Below, piece by piece: positions 29,027 to 37,945 of a stretch of DNA of 64,000 nt. Source of the stretch: Thermoplasmata archaeon (lineage in GTDB: Archaea > Thermoplasmatota > Thermoplasmata > Lutacidiplasmatales > UBA184); NCBI GenBank assembly GCA_027365105.1, contig DAHXNZ010000004.1, forward strand, positions 30,852 through 94,851, given 5' to 3'. A model generated the notes under the pieces. That model saw only the letters and a program-made list of their open reading frames with translations, made no database searches and was not told where the DNA came from. The translations under genes and the position numbers were made by a program. How positions within the stretch are numbered: position 1 is the first letter of the stretch; every line of letters begins with the position of its first letter.

Positions 29027-30175
29027 ATGGTCGATTTTTCCCTGACCCCGGACCAGGAGAGCCTCCGGGAGCTGGCGCGCAAATTTGCACGCAGCGAGAT
29101 GGCCCCCCGAGCGGCGGAGGTGGACCGGACCGGGCGGTTCCCCGAGGAGATCTACCGGAAGGCGTGGGAGCTCGGCCTCATGAACCTCAATGTGCCCGCC
29201 GAGTTCGGCGGGACCGGCCTCGGGCTCTTCGACCAGTGCCTGATTGTCGAGGAGCTCGCCTACGCCTGCGCCGGGATGACCACCTCGATCATCGCCAACT
29301 GCCTCGCCCTCGAACCGATCCTGCTGGGGGCCACGCCCGAGCAGAAGGAGCGATGGCTGCGGCCGTTCTGCGCGGACTACCACCTGGCGTCCTTCTGCCT
29401 GACCGAGCCGAGCGGCGGGAGTGATGCGGCCGCGCTCAAGACCCGGGCGCGCCGGTCGGGCGACGACTACCTCCTGACCGGGGAGAAATGCTTCATCACC
29501 AACGCCCCCCACGCCGCCCTCTTCACCGTCTTCGCGACGCTTGACCCTGCGCTCCGCCACAAGGGGATCACCGCCTTCGTCGTGCCCCGGGACGCGGTCG
29601 GCCTCGTCCCCGGCCGTGAGGAGGAGAAGATGGGCCATCGGGCCAGTGCGACCAGCACCGTCCGCTTCGACGAGGTCCGGGTGCCGGCGGCCGACCGGTT
29701 GGGGGCCGAAGGGGAGGGATTCTCCCTGGCGATGCGGACCCTCGACCAGACCCGGACCCCGATCGGGGCGATGGCGACGGGGATCTCTCAGGCCGCGCTC
29801 GACCTGGCCGCCCGGTACGCGCTCCAGCGGACCACCTTCGGAAAGCCGATCGCCGAACACCAGGCGATCCAGGCGAAGCTCGCGACGATGGCCCAGCAGC
29901 TCACCGCTTCCCGGCTTCTTACGTGGTTGGCGGCCTGGACGATCGACGGCGGCGCCCGGGGGACCTTGGAGTCGTCGATCGCCAAGTGTTTCTCCTCCGA
30001 TGCGGCACTGCGGGTCGCCGATGAGGCGATCCAGACCTTCGGCGGGTACGGCTACATGAAGGAGTACCCCGTCGAGAAGCTGCTCCGGGACGCCAAGCTC
30101 ACCCAGATCTACGAGGGCGCCAACGAGATCCAACGCATCGTGACGGCCCGAGAACTCCTCAAACGCTACGCCTGA
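29027..30175 (+). CDS. Acyl-CoA dehydrogenase
   Basis: A 382-residue FAD enzyme that introduces the 2,3-double bond into acyl-CoA and passes electrons to ETF. Family features are FCLTEPSGGSDAAALKTRA (FAD/substrate loop), GEKCFITNA, MGHRASATSTVRFDEVRVP, the QRTTFGKPIAEHQAIQAKLA region and the C-terminal GGYGYMKEYPVEKLLRDAKLTQIYEGANEIQRI. The Glu of YEGANEIQ is the likely catalytic base. EtfB and EtfA follow directly, the natural electron acceptors. A second, related dehydrogenase is encoded 8 kb downstream. Confidence 0.95.
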   Translation: MVDFSLTPDQESLRELARKFARSEMAPRAAEVDRTGRFPEEIYRKAWELGLMNLNVPAEFGGTGLGLFDQCLIVEELAYACAGMTTSIIANCLALEPILLGATPEQKERWLRPFCADYHLASFCLTEPSGGSDAAALKTRARRSGDDYLLTGEKCFITNAPHAALFTVFATLDPALRHKGITAFVVPRDAVGLVPGREEEKMGHRASATSTVRFDEVRVPAADRLGAEGEGFSLAMRTLDQTRTPIGAMATGISQAALDLAARYALQRTTFGKPIAEHQAIQAKLATMAQQLTASRLLTWLAAWTIDGGARGTLESSIAKCFSSDAALRVADEAIQTFGGYGYMKEYPVEKLLRDAKLTQIYEGANEIQRIVTARELLKRYA

Positions 30176-30185
30176 GCGGTGCCCC

Positions 30186-30962
30186 ATGGAGATCGCGGTC
30201 TGCGTGAAGCCGGTCCCCGACCCCGACACCCGGCTCCGGGCCTCTCCCGACCAGCGGACGTTGGATCCGGAGGGGGTCAAGTATGTGCTCGCGGGGTACG
30301 ATGAATCGGCGGTCGAGCAGGGGCTGCTCCTCCGGGAGCAGATTCCAGGGAGCGCCGTCCGGGCCTTCGCGTTCGGGCCGGCCCCGCGGGCACCCGAGAT
30401 TCTCCGGAGTTGCCTCGCCCTCGGCTGCGACTCGGCCACCCATGTGGCGGCGAACGAACCGGTGGACGATCCCCTGGTCGTGGCGGCCGCGCTCGGGACC
30501 GTCCTGGGCTCGCGGCCCGCCGACCTGATCCTTGTCGGGAAGCAGGCGCTGGACGACGAGGAGGGCCTGGTCGCTCCGGCGCTCGGCGCGCTGCTCGACC
30601 GGCCATCGTTCTCCTCGGTGACCGATCTGCGCTGGAGCCCCGACCGGGCCCGGTTCAGCTTCCGCCGCTCGACCGAGGTCGAGGTCGAACGCTGGGAGGC
30701 ACCCCCACCGCTGGTCCTCGGGCTCCAGCAGGCATGGAACGATCCGCGCACCGCGAAACTGCCCAACGTCCTCAAGGCCCGTCGGATGCCGATCGAGTCG
30801 GTTCCGGCCGCCCCGGGAGCCGCCGCCGGCCGCAGCGTCCCGCTCCGATTCGATCTCCCGGCGCCCCGCGCGGGCGCCCGAATGATTGAGTACTCGACCC
30901 CGGCGGAGGCGGCCGAGCGCCTGGTCCGGATCCTCCGGGAGGAGGCGAAGGTCTTTCCATGA
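30186..30962 (+). CDS. etfB: Electron transfer flavoprotein, beta subunit
   Basis: A 258-residue subunit that starts [18 protein letters not shown] and contains [40 protein letters not shown], the ETF-beta signature around the AMP/FAD site. It begins ten bases after the acyl-CoA dehydrogenase stop and its stop overlaps the etfA ATG (ATGA). With EtfA it carries electrons from acyl-CoA dehydrogenases toward the quinone pool. The gap between the VKPVPD opening and the DEEG loop ([15 protein letters not shown]) is as in the family. Confidence 0.95.
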   Translation: MEIAVCVKPVPDPDTRLRASPDQRTLDPEGVKYVLAGYDESAVEQGLLLREQIPGSAVRAFAFGPAPRAPEILRSCLALGCDSATHVAANEPVDDPLVVAAALGTVLGSRPADLILVGKQALDDEEGLVAPALGALLDRPSFSSVTDLRWSPDRARFSFRRSTEVEVERWEAPPPLVLGLQQAWNDPRTAKLPNVLKARRMPIESVPAAPGAAAGRSVPLRFDLPAPRAGARMIEYSTPAEAAERLVRILREEAKVFP

Positions 30963-31942
30963 CGCCGGCCATCCTCGTCATCGGGGAACTCCGGGAGGAC
31001 AAACCGACCGACGCCTCCCGGGAGGCGGCCGGGGTCGCCCGCCGTCTCGTCGGGGACGCCCCGGTCATGGGCCTTCTGATCGGGAGCCCGGTGGAGCCCG
31101 CTGCGGCCGGGTGGTGCCGGGACGGCGTCGACACGGTGCGATGGCTCGCCGAGCCCCCGGCCGGGGGGCGGCTCGCCGGCGCGCTGGTCCCGAGCCTCCT
31201 CGCGCTGCTCTCCGAGGGCTCGATCGAACTGGTCCTGCTGCCGTCGACCGGCTTCGGACGCGAGCTCGCGGGAGCGCTGGCCGCCCGGTGGGATGCGGGC
31301 GCGGCCACCGGCGTGACGGCCATCACGCGCACGGCCGAGGGCTGGGAGGTCCGGCGGCCGGTCTTTGGCGGTCGGGCCACGGAGACCCGGATCCTGTCCG
31401 GCCCCCGCGCGGTGGTCGCCCTGCGGCCCCGATCGTTCCCGGCGCCCGAGCCTCGGGAGGCCCCCGCGGCCGCGGCCGTCCAGGCGGTCGTGGCCCCCGG
31501 CCCCTGGGCGGCCGGTCCGACGCGGATCGGGAGCGAACCGGTCGTCTCGGGCGGGGGACCGGCCCTCGGCGACGCGCCGATCGTGGTGGCCGGGGGGCGC
31601 GGCGTCGGATCGTCCGACCAGTTTCGGCTCATCGAGGAACTGGCCGGTGCGCTGGACGCGGCGGTCGGCGCCTCGCGCGCCGTCACCGATGCGGGCTGGC
31701 GGCCGGCGAGCCTGCAGGTCGGTCAGACCGGTCGGACCGTCACCCCGCAGCTGTACATCGCCGTGGGGATCTCGGGGGCGATCCAGCATGTCGTCGGCAT
31801 GATCGGTTCCCGGGTGATCGTCGCGATCAACTCCGATCCCTCGGCGCCAATCTTCAAGGTCGCCGACTACGGCATCGTGGGCGATCTCCTCCAGATCGTT
31901 CCGGCCCTGACGGCGGAGATCCGTCGGGTACGGGGTCGCTGA
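30959..31942 (+). CDS. etfA: Electron transfer flavoprotein, alpha subunit
   Basis: A 327-residue subunit. The N-terminal domain holds [28 protein letters not shown]. The C-terminal FAD-binding domain shows [70 protein letters not shown] and [22 protein letters not shown]. These are all classic ETF-alpha motifs for the bound FAD. It is coupled to etfB by a four-base overlap. No ETF-quinone oxidoreductase is present in the window. Confidence 0.96.
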   Translation: MTPAILVIGELREDKPTDASREAAGVARRLVGDAPVMGLLIGSPVEPAAAGWCRDGVDTVRWLAEPPAGGRLAGALVPSLLALLSEGSIELVLLPSTGFGRELAGALAARWDAGAATGVTAITRTAEGWEVRRPVFGGRATETRILSGPRAVVALRPRSFPAPEPREAPAAAAVQAVVAPGPWAAGPTRIGSEPVVSGGGPALGDAPIVVAGGRGVGSSDQFRLIEELAGALDAAVGASRAVTDAGWRPASLQVGQTGRTVTPQLYIAVGISGAIQHVVGMIGSRVIVAINSDPSAPIFKVADYGIVGDLLQIVPALTAEIRRVRGR

Positions 31943-31963
31943 GCCGCCCTTCTGTCCGCCGGG

Positions 31964-32647
31964 TCACTGCGTCTTTGCCGGCGGGAGTTCCGGCCGGTCC
32001 GACGGGCCGGGTTCGATCGGCCCCGGCGCGGCCGGCGGGGCGGTCCTCGGCGGCGCCGCCGTGCCGCCGGCGAGGAGCCTCGCGCGCGAGTCCTCGATCA
32101 CCTTCTGGAACCGGAACGGATGCGGGATTCCTTGCCAGTCCTGGTTGCCGAGGGAGGCGCCCGACTCCGAGCTCACGCGCATCGTCCCGTAGCGGAGAAG
32201 CCGCTGGCCCACCGACTGATGGACGTCGACTCCGCGGAGTTGGAGGATCGGCATCTCCTCGAAGTTCCGGGAGAAGATCCCGCGCTGCAGCACGACCCGG
32301 GTGGTCGTCACCGCGTAGACGGTCGAGATCCACCGCAGGTACCGGTCGAGCAGCCCGAGGAGGGCGCCGAGCAGGAGGAGCAGGAACGGGATGAGAAGGT
32401 AGGTTCCCGGGCTGACCCCGAAGAGGACCGGTCCGCGCGCAAAGAAGGCGGTCAGGTAGGGGAACGCCGGCCAGCCCGGGCGGACCGCCGCGGCGGCATA
32501 CGCCAGGATCCCGAAGACGATCGAGGCGGCGACCGATTTCGGCAGATAGAAGAGCGCGGTCCCGCGCGTCTCGGCGAGCAGCCGCTCCTCTTCGGCCAGG
32601 TAGCGGGCCTTGAAGTGCCGGGGCGTGATGGGAGTGAGCGGGATCAT
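31964..32647 (-). CDS. Membrane protein with bacterial PH-like domain (bPH2/YdbS-type)
   Basis: I chose the ATG at 32647 (MIPLTPITPRHF) because GCTTATCAAG lies about 25 bases upstream. The 227-residue product has two hydrophobic segments, about residues 36-55 and 75-95, then a PH-like beta domain with VYAVTTTRVVLQRGIFSRNFEEMPILQLRGVDVHQSVGQRLLRYGTMRVSS. That is the conserved core of the YdbS/bPH2 family. The tail is proline/alanine-rich and disordered. Its function is unknown; relatives are found in membrane stress and secretion contexts. Confidence 0.8.
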   Translation of the reverse strand: MIPLTPITPRHFKARYLAEEERLLAETRGTALFYLPKSVAASIVFGILAYAAAAVRPGWPAFPYLTAFFARGPVLFGVSPGTYLLIPFLLLLLGALLGLLDRYLRWISTVYAVTTTRVVLQRGIFSRNFEEMPILQLRGVDVHQSVGQRLLRYGTMRVSSESGASLGNQDWQGIPHPFRFQKVIEDSRARLLAGGTAAPPRTAPPAAPGPIEPGPSDRPELPPAKTQ

Positions 32648-32729
32648 CCGGGCACCTAATGAGCCCTCCTTGATAAGCCATGTCGCCCGCCGGCAGGAAC
32701 CCAAATACCGCCGGTCGTTCGGTCCGCGC

Positions 32730-33578
32730 ATGGGCGTGACCGATTGCCACATCCACATCAACCCGATCTGGGAGATGCGACCCGAGGCCCGTCGGCGGCT
32801 CGAACTCGCCTCCGGCCTCGAATCGATGCTGAGGCACCCCGAGGAACTGATCGCCTACCTCGACCGGGCCGGGGTCGAACGGGCGGTCCTCATCAACTAC
32901 GTGGCCCCGGAGGTCATCGGCTACAGCGAGGCCGCCAACGACTTCGTCGCCGAGTATGTCCGCGCCGATCCCGAGCGGCTGATCGCCGTCGGAGGCATCG
33001 GGACCGGCCACCGCTCGCCCGGCGCCCGGGTCCGCGAACTCGTGGAGCGCCTCGGCATCCGCGGCATCAAGATCCATCCCCCCCACCAACGCCTCTACCC
33101 GGACGCCTACCGGACGGGGGAGTGGCCCGAGCTTCGGGAGGTCTACGAGACCCTCGAGCGGTTCGCGGTTCCGGTGATCTTCCACACGGGGACGAGCGTC
33201 TTTCCCGGGGCGGTGAGCCGGTTCGGCGAACCGCTCCGGATCGAGGAGGTCGCCCTCGACTTTCCGAGGCTGCCGATCGTACTGGCCCATGGCGGCCGTC
33301 CGTTGTGGATGGACCAGGCGGTCTTCCTCGCCCGGCGGTTCCCCAACGTCTGGCTGGAGCTCTCGGGCGTTCCCCCGAACCGGATCCTGGAGTACTTCCC
33401 GGATCTCGCCAAGGTCGGCGCCAAGGCGGTATTCGGCACCGACTGGCCCGGGCCCGGGGTCCGGGATATCGCGGCCAACCTGCAGGCGTTCCGGGCCCTG
33501 CCGATCCCGGCCGAGCTAAAGGTCCAGATCCTCGAGAGCAATCCGCTCCAGCTCTTCCCCCGGCATCCCCCCAACTGA
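32730..33578 (+). CDS. Amidohydrolase-2 family metal hydrolase or decarboxylase
   Basis: I chose the ATG at 32730 because CCAAATACCG lies 25 bases upstream and homology starts there. The 282-residue TIM-barrel protein shows metal-binding HIH at residues 7-9, KIHPPHQRL near 112, FHTG near 151, LAHGG near 190 and GTDWPGPG near 243. These match the amidohydrolase-2 family, which includes ACMSD-like decarboxylases and related C-C hydrolases. The substrate cannot be deduced. It stands alone between a PH-domain gene and aIF1A and is divergent from the former. Confidence 0.85.
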   Translation: MGVTDCHIHINPIWEMRPEARRRLELASGLESMLRHPEELIAYLDRAGVERAVLINYVAPEVIGYSEAANDFVAEYVRADPERLIAVGGIGTGHRSPGARVRELVERLGIRGIKIHPPHQRLYPDAYRTGEWPELREVYETLERFAVPVIFHTGTSVFPGAVSRFGEPLRIEEVALDFPRLPIVLAHGGRPLWMDQAVFLARRFPNVWLELSGVPPNRILEYFPDLAKVGAKAVFGTDWPGPGVRDIAANLQAFRALPIPAELKVQILESNPLQLFPRHPPN

Positions 33579-33603
33579 AATAGTCGGCCCGGCTGATTGG
33601 GAC

Positions 33604-34023
33604 GTGGAAGACAACGAACCGGTTCCTCCGATCCCCTCCACGGAGTCCGACGAGCCGGCACCGACCGTGGAAGTCGTCGAGGGGGGGGAAGAGGTCGGGC
33701 GCCTCCCGCTCCCGCGCCGCCAGCGCGGCGAGGTGTTCGGCATGGCGACGCAGCTCCTGGGCGCCGCCCGGATCCGGGTCCTCTGCGAGGACAACACCTC
33801 CCGGATGGGCCGCATCACCGGCAAGATGAAGAAGAAGATGTGGATCCGGGAAGGGGATCTGTTGATCCTGAGGCCGTGGGGGTTCCAGGAGGGCAAGGCC
33901 GACATCCTGTTCCGGTACAGCCGCACCCAGGCGACCTACCTCTCCCGACGCAAACTGCTCCCCGCGTCGATGGACCGGTTTGGGGGCGGGGACGAGCCGA
34001 CGGCCCCCGCTCCAGCGAACTAG
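33604..34023 (+). CDS. Translation initiation factor aIF1A
   Basis: A 139-residue protein with a GTG start and a TGAAATAG element about 25 bases upstream. After an acidic, proline-rich N-terminal tail of about 35 residues, the S1-like OB fold runs from RRQRGEVFGMATQLLGAARIRVLCEDNTSRMGRITGKMKKKMWIREGDLLILRPWGFQEGKADI. It is the archaeal eIF1A homologue, which binds the ribosomal A site and aids start-codon selection. The acidic N-terminal tail is longer than usual. It is followed by nnr after five bases. Confidence 0.96.
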   Translation: MEDNEPVPPIPSTESDEPAPTVEVVEGGEEVGRLPLPRRQRGEVFGMATQLLGAARIRVLCEDNTSRMGRITGKMKKKMWIREGDLLILRPWGFQEGKADILFRYSRTQATYLSRRKLLPASMDRFGGGDEPTAPAPAN

Positions 34024-34028
34024 GGCCG

Positions 34029-35534
34029 ATGCCGACGGACGACCGCCGTCCGTTCTCCTCGCTCGAGATGGCGATCGTCGAGGCCAATGCGCTGGCGCTC
34101 GGCACCTCGCTGACCGATCTCATGGCCGCGGCGGGCCGGGTCGTGGCTGAGGAGGCCGCGCGGCGACTGCCTCCGCCGCCGGGCCAAGTCGCAATCGTCA
34201 TCGGCCCCGGAAACAACGGGGGGGACGGTCTCGCCGCGGCCCTCGAGCTCCGGCATCTCGGCCATCGCCCCGAGCTCTGGAGGCTTCCGCCGCCCGAGCG
34301 GCTGCGCGGCGCGGCCGTCCGGCGATTCTACGAGGAGGCCGTCCGGGAGCTGCCGATCCACTCCGGCGTTCCGGCCGTCGAGGATCTGACCGGTTTTTCC
34401 CTGCTGATCGACGGGATCCTGGGCACCGGCCAGGACGGACCGCTGCGGCCTCCCTACGTGGACGCGGTGGCCCACCTCCGCCGCTCCGGGCGGCCGATCC
34501 TCGCGATCGACGTGCCGACGGGGATCGGGGATCCCGAGGGGATCCGGGCCAACTGGACCGTGGCCCTGACCGGCCCGAAGGTGGAAGCGCCGGCCGACCG
34601 ATGCGGGGAGCTCATCGTCCGCTCGATTGGCATCCCGCCGGAAGCGTGGCAGTCGACCGGCCCCGGGGAGTTTCAGGCACTCCGCACCTGGAGCCATGCC
34701 TCCGAACGGGGCCGCAGCGGTCGCCTGCTGATCGTCGGCGGAGGACCGTATGCGGGCGCTCCGGCCCTCGCGGGCCGGGCGGCACTTCGCACCGGGGCCG
34801 AACGGGCCACCCTCCTCGTCCCGGGATTGGTCGCCCCGGTGGTCCAGGGGTTCGGACCGGACCTCATCGTCCAGGGTCTGGGGGACGGACGCCGTTGGAC
34901 CCCGGAGGAGCTCCCCGTCGCCCGGGCGACGATCGAGCGGCTGCGACCCGCGGCGATCGCGATCGGGATGGGCGCGGGCGACGACCCGAAGACGCGGGAG
35001 TTCTTCGAGGGGCTGCGGGACTGGCTGGAGACGCACCCCGACGACCACGGGCCGGTCCTCTACGATGCCGACGCTCTGGCGGTGCTCGCCGACCGGCCCC
35101 CGGTGGCGTCGGCCCCCGCCGCCCCGGTCTTCGCGACCCCCAATCTCGGCGAATACCGCCGGTGGTTCGGGGGGAGCCGGGAACCGACCGCCCCGGAGGT
35201 CGCCGACCTGGCCCGGGCCCGGGGGCTCCATCTCCTGGTCAAGGGACCCACCGACTGGCTCTCCGATGGGCTCCGGACGGTCCGCAACGACCATCACCAC
35301 CGGGCGATGACCGTGGGGGGGATGGGGGATGTCCTGGATGGGGTGCTCGGAGGGCTGCTGGCCCAGGGGACCGAGCCGTGGGTCGCCGGGCGGCTCGCCC
35401 CGTACTGGACCGGCGAAGCCGGAGAGCGGGCCGCCCGGCTTCGCGGATTCGGGCTCCTGGCGAGCGACGTGATCGAGGAGATCCCCCGGTCGGCCGTTGA
35501 GGCCCTCGGCGGCTCGGTCGGGGATCAGGCGTAG
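34029..35534 (+). CDS. nnr: Bifunctional NAD(P)H-hydrate repair enzyme
   Basis: A 501-residue fusion. The N-terminal epimerase half (YjeF_N) has VIGPGNNGGDGLAAALELRHLGH and IDGILGTGQDGP. The C-terminal ADP/ATP-dependent dehydratase half (YjeF_C, carbohydrate-kinase fold) has RSGRLLIVGGGPYAGAPALAGRAALRTGAERATLLVP, YDADALAVLADRP, FATPNLGEYRRWFG and the terminal MTVGGMGDVLDGVLGGLLAQG. It repairs NADHX and NADPHX. It is likely cotranscribed with aIF1A. Its last ten bases overlap the convergent Bud32 gene. Confidence 0.96.
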   Translation: MPTDDRRPFSSLEMAIVEANALALGTSLTDLMAAAGRVVAEEAARRLPPPPGQVAIVIGPGNNGGDGLAAALELRHLGHRPELWRLPPPERLRGAAVRRFYEEAVRELPIHSGVPAVEDLTGFSLLIDGILGTGQDGPLRPPYVDAVAHLRRSGRPILAIDVPTGIGDPEGIRANWTVALTGPKVEAPADRCGELIVRSIGIPPEAWQSTGPGEFQALRTWSHASERGRSGRLLIVGGGPYAGAPALAGRAALRTGAERATLLVPGLVAPVVQGFGPDLIVQGLGDGRRWTPEELPVARATIERLRPAAIAIGMGAGDDPKTREFFEGLRDWLETHPDDHGPVLYDADALAVLADRPPVASAPAAPVFATPNLGEYRRWFGGSREPTAPEVADLARARGLHLLVKGPTDWLSDGLRTVRNDHHHRAMTVGGMGDVLDGVLGGLLAQGTEPWVAGRLAPYWTGEAGERAARLRGFGLLASDVIEEIPRSAVEALGGSVGDQA

Positions 35535-36178
35535 CGGACCCGTCCGCGGATCGCCTTCGCCCGGGCCACGACTTCGGCGTGGCCATGGGGGTGGCCGTCG
35601 GCATATCCCGCGAGGAAGGCCCGCATCAGCACCTCGCTCCGGGGCACCAGCGACTTGAAGTCCTCCTCGACGAGGTGGAGGTCAATCCCGAGCTCCTCGA
35701 TGCCGGGCTGGCGGGAACCCATCGAAAGATCGAGGAGGGCCGGCGGGCCGTCCGGCCCTTCCGGAAAGAGGACGTTGGAACTGGTGAGGTCGCCGTGGGA
35801 GATCGGAGCCGCGTGGAGGAGCCCCAGCGCCCGGCCGAACGCTCGAACCGCCCGCTCGAGCCTCGCCGGCTCGACGCTCGGATCCTCCAGGATCTCCTTC
35901 AGGGTGGGGCCCGGAAGCCGCTCCAGGATGATCCGGGCGTGGGTCATATCGACATCGTAGATCAGCGGGGTCCGGACGCCCGCGCGCCGGGCCTCGACCA
36001 GCAGCCGCGCCTCGGTGCGGATCCGGTCCCGGCGCAGCCGGTCGTCGAACTCCTTCGGCCGGTAGCCCTTGGCCTCCCGGTCCTTGATCAGGACCGGGAA
36101 TCCCCACCAGTCGCCCTCCCGGAGGGTGGCCTCGGCCCCCCGGGAAACGGTGGCTCCGGTCCGGGTACCTTCGGTCAT
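35525..36178 (-). CDS. bud32: Bud32 protein kinase/ATPase of KEOPS
   Basis: A long frame runs upstream, but the kinase starts at the ATG at 36178, 7 bases after the agmatinase stop. The 217-residue protein has the small Bud32 kinase fold: GAEATLREGDWWGFPVLIKDREAKGYRPKEFDDRLRRDRIRTEARLL, the hinge ILERLPGPTLKEIL, the catalytic loop ISHGDLTSSNVLF and the DFG-like LLDLSMG (Asp kept). It ends with a basic tail. Bud32 works with Kae1 in t6A tRNA modification. In many euryarchaea it is fused to Kae1; here it is separate and Kae1 is not in the window. Confidence 0.93.
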   Translation of the reverse strand: MTEGTRTGATVSRGAEATLREGDWWGFPVLIKDREAKGYRPKEFDDRLRRDRIRTEARLLVEARRAGVRTPLIYDVDMTHARIILERLPGPTLKEILEDPSVEPARLERAVRAFGRALGLLHAAPISHGDLTSSNVLFPEGPDGPPALLDLSMGSRQPGIEELGIDLHLVEEDFKSLVPRSEVLMRAFLAGYADGHPHGHAEVVARAKAIRGRVRYA

Positions 36179-36185
36179 GGTCGTG

Positions 36186-37061
36186 TCAGTGATGGTCCCG
36201 GGCCGCGACGACCCGGACCATGGCCTCCCGGGCGATCCGGGCCGCGAGGGCACTCGTGTTGCCCTGGTCGTAGTGGGGAGAAACCTCCATGATGTCGAGG
36301 CCCGCGAGCCGGGGGGCCACCGCATCGATCGCCTCCTTGACGTCCCGCGGGGTGAGCCCGAACGGCTCGGGCGTGCCCGTGCCCCCGGCGTAGGCGGGGT
36401 CGATCGCGTCGATATCGAGCGAGACGTAGATCCGGTCGGTCCGCAGGCGGGCCAGCGCCCGGTCGAGCGTGGCCCGGATCCCTTCCCGATGGATCTCATG
36501 GGCGCTCACGAACGACATGCCGATCCCCCGGTTCTCCTCCATCTCTTCCCGGGAGACCGACCGGACGCCGAAGACCACGACCCGTTCGGCCCCGACCTTC
36601 TCGACGATCCGTCGGGAGGAGCAGGCGTGGCTCCGGGAGTCTCCGAGGTAGCTGGAGCGGAAGTCCATGTGGGCGTCGAGGTAGAGGACCCCCAGGGACG
36701 GTCCGTCGTCGGGATAGGCCTCGACGACCGGCGGCGAGCAGGCGTGGTCGCCGCCCAGGACGATCGGGATCTGGTCGGCGCGGTAGATCGGCTTGAGCTC
36801 CTCGCGGACCGACGCCACCATCGCCGCGGCGTTCCCGAACTCCTCGGTGTTGCCGAGGTCGTGGATCGGCACCTCGGAAAGATCGACCCCGGTCTCCAGG
36901 TCATACGACTCGAAGTTCCACGAGTGCTGCCGGATCGAGTCGGGGCCGAACCGGGCGCCCGGCCGGAACGAGGTGGTCCGGTCGAACGGGACCCCGAGGA
37001 CCACGAACTGGGCCTCCTCCCGATCGGCGCGGGCGTCGGCGAAGGTGGTCGGCCGTTCCAT
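36186..37061 (-). CDS. speB: Agmatinase/ureohydrolase family enzyme
   Basis: I chose the ATG at 37061 because CTTATAATACGG is about 25 bases upstream. The 291-residue enzyme shows all metal sites of the arginase/agmatinase fold: GGDHACSPP, LYLDAHMDFR and VSLDIDAIDPAYAGGTGTPEPFGLT. It also keeps VLGVPFDRTTSFRPGARFGPDSIR near the N-terminus. It probably hydrolyses agmatine to putrescine and urea in polyamine synthesis. Substrate specificity within the family cannot be read from these motifs alone. It is cotranscribed with Bud32. Confidence 0.92.
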   Translation of the reverse strand: MERPTTFADARADREEAQFVVLGVPFDRTTSFRPGARFGPDSIRQHSWNFESYDLETGVDLSEVPIHDLGNTEEFGNAAAMVASVREELKPIYRADQIPIVLGGDHACSPPVVEAYPDDGPSLGVLYLDAHMDFRSSYLGDSRSHACSSRRIVEKVGAERVVVFGVRSVSREEMEENRGIGMSFVSAHEIHREGIRATLDRALARLRTDRIYVSLDIDAIDPAYAGGTGTPEPFGLTPRDVKEAIDAVAPRLAGLDIMEVSPHYDQGNTSALAARIAREAMVRVVAARDHH

Positions 37062-37157
37062 ACGCCGGCGACCCGCCCGTATTATAAGACGGTGTGCGGC
37101 GGGTCCGGCGGGCGCCCGGGTTAAGAGCCCCTCCGGGTTGCATCCGGGGGGGCAGCG

Positions 37158-37943
37158 ATGGACGCCGAGGAGTTCTGGGGGAGGAAGGCCGAGGAGGACG
37201 GAGTCGAGATCCTGGTGCTCCGCCACCCGCCGGTGAACGCGCTATCGCAGGGGGTGCTGGAGGGCCTCGAACGGGAGCTCTCCCGGCTCGAATCCACCCC
37301 CTCAGTCCGGTGTGTCGTCCTTACGGGCGACGGCGCCTACTTCAGCGCCGGGGCCGACCTCAAGGAGATGGCGACCATCGATCCGGCCCACGCGCTTCCG
37401 GTCGTCCAACGGACCCATCAGATTTTGGACCGCCTGGCCGGACTGGCGGTCCCCACGGTCGCGGCCGTCAACGGCCTGGCCGTCGGAGGCGGACTCGAGC
37501 TGGCCCTGGCCTGCGACCTTCGGATCGCCGGGGAGTCGGCCAAGTTCGGGGCGCCCGAGGTCCAGTACGGGCTCATGCCGGCGTACGGGGGGACCCAGCG
37601 GCTGCCGCGGATCGTCGGACGGGCCAAGGCGGCGGAACTGATCTTTACCGGCGCGATGATCCCGGCGACGGAAGCGCTGCGGATCGGGCTCGTCAACAAG
37701 ACGGTGGCCGCCGGTCAGGAGCTCCGGGCGTCCCGGGACTGGGCCCATACGATCGGCCAGCGGGCGCCCCGGGCCGTCCGGGCCGCGAAGCGCGCCCTGC
37801 GGGAGGGGATCGAGCGCCCCCTGTCCGAGGGGCTGCGCCGGGAGTCGGAGCTGTTTGCCTCGGAGGTCGCCCCGAGCCGCGACCTCGCGGAAGGGATCCG
37901 GGCGTTCTCCGAGCACCGGCCGCCGAAGTTCACCGGGGAGTGA
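37158..37943 (+). CDS. Enoyl-CoA hydratase/isomerase
   Basis: A 261-residue crotonase-fold protein. The first oxyanion loop is GDGAYFSAGADLKEM (about residues 57-71). The second is GLAVGGGLELALACDLRIAGESAKFGAPEVQYGLMPAYGGTQRLPRIVG, which contains both glutamates of active hydratases. It hydrates trans-2-enoyl-CoA in beta-oxidation. It starts 97 bases from the divergent agmatinase, behind a GGTTAAGAG element, and is followed after two bases by an acyl-CoA dehydrogenase, so the two form an operon. Confidence 0.94.
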   Translation: MDAEEFWGRKAEEDGVEILVLRHPPVNALSQGVLEGLERELSRLESTPSVRCVVLTGDGAYFSAGADLKEMATIDPAHALPVVQRTHQILDRLAGLAVPTVAAVNGLAVGGGLELALACDLRIAGESAKFGAPEVQYGLMPAYGGTQRLPRIVGRAKAAELIFTGAMIPATEALRIGLVNKTVAAGQELRASRDWAHTIGQRAPRAVRAAKRALREGIERPLSEGLRRESELFASEVAPSRDLAEGIRAFSEHRPPKFTGE

Positions 37944-37945
37944 GC

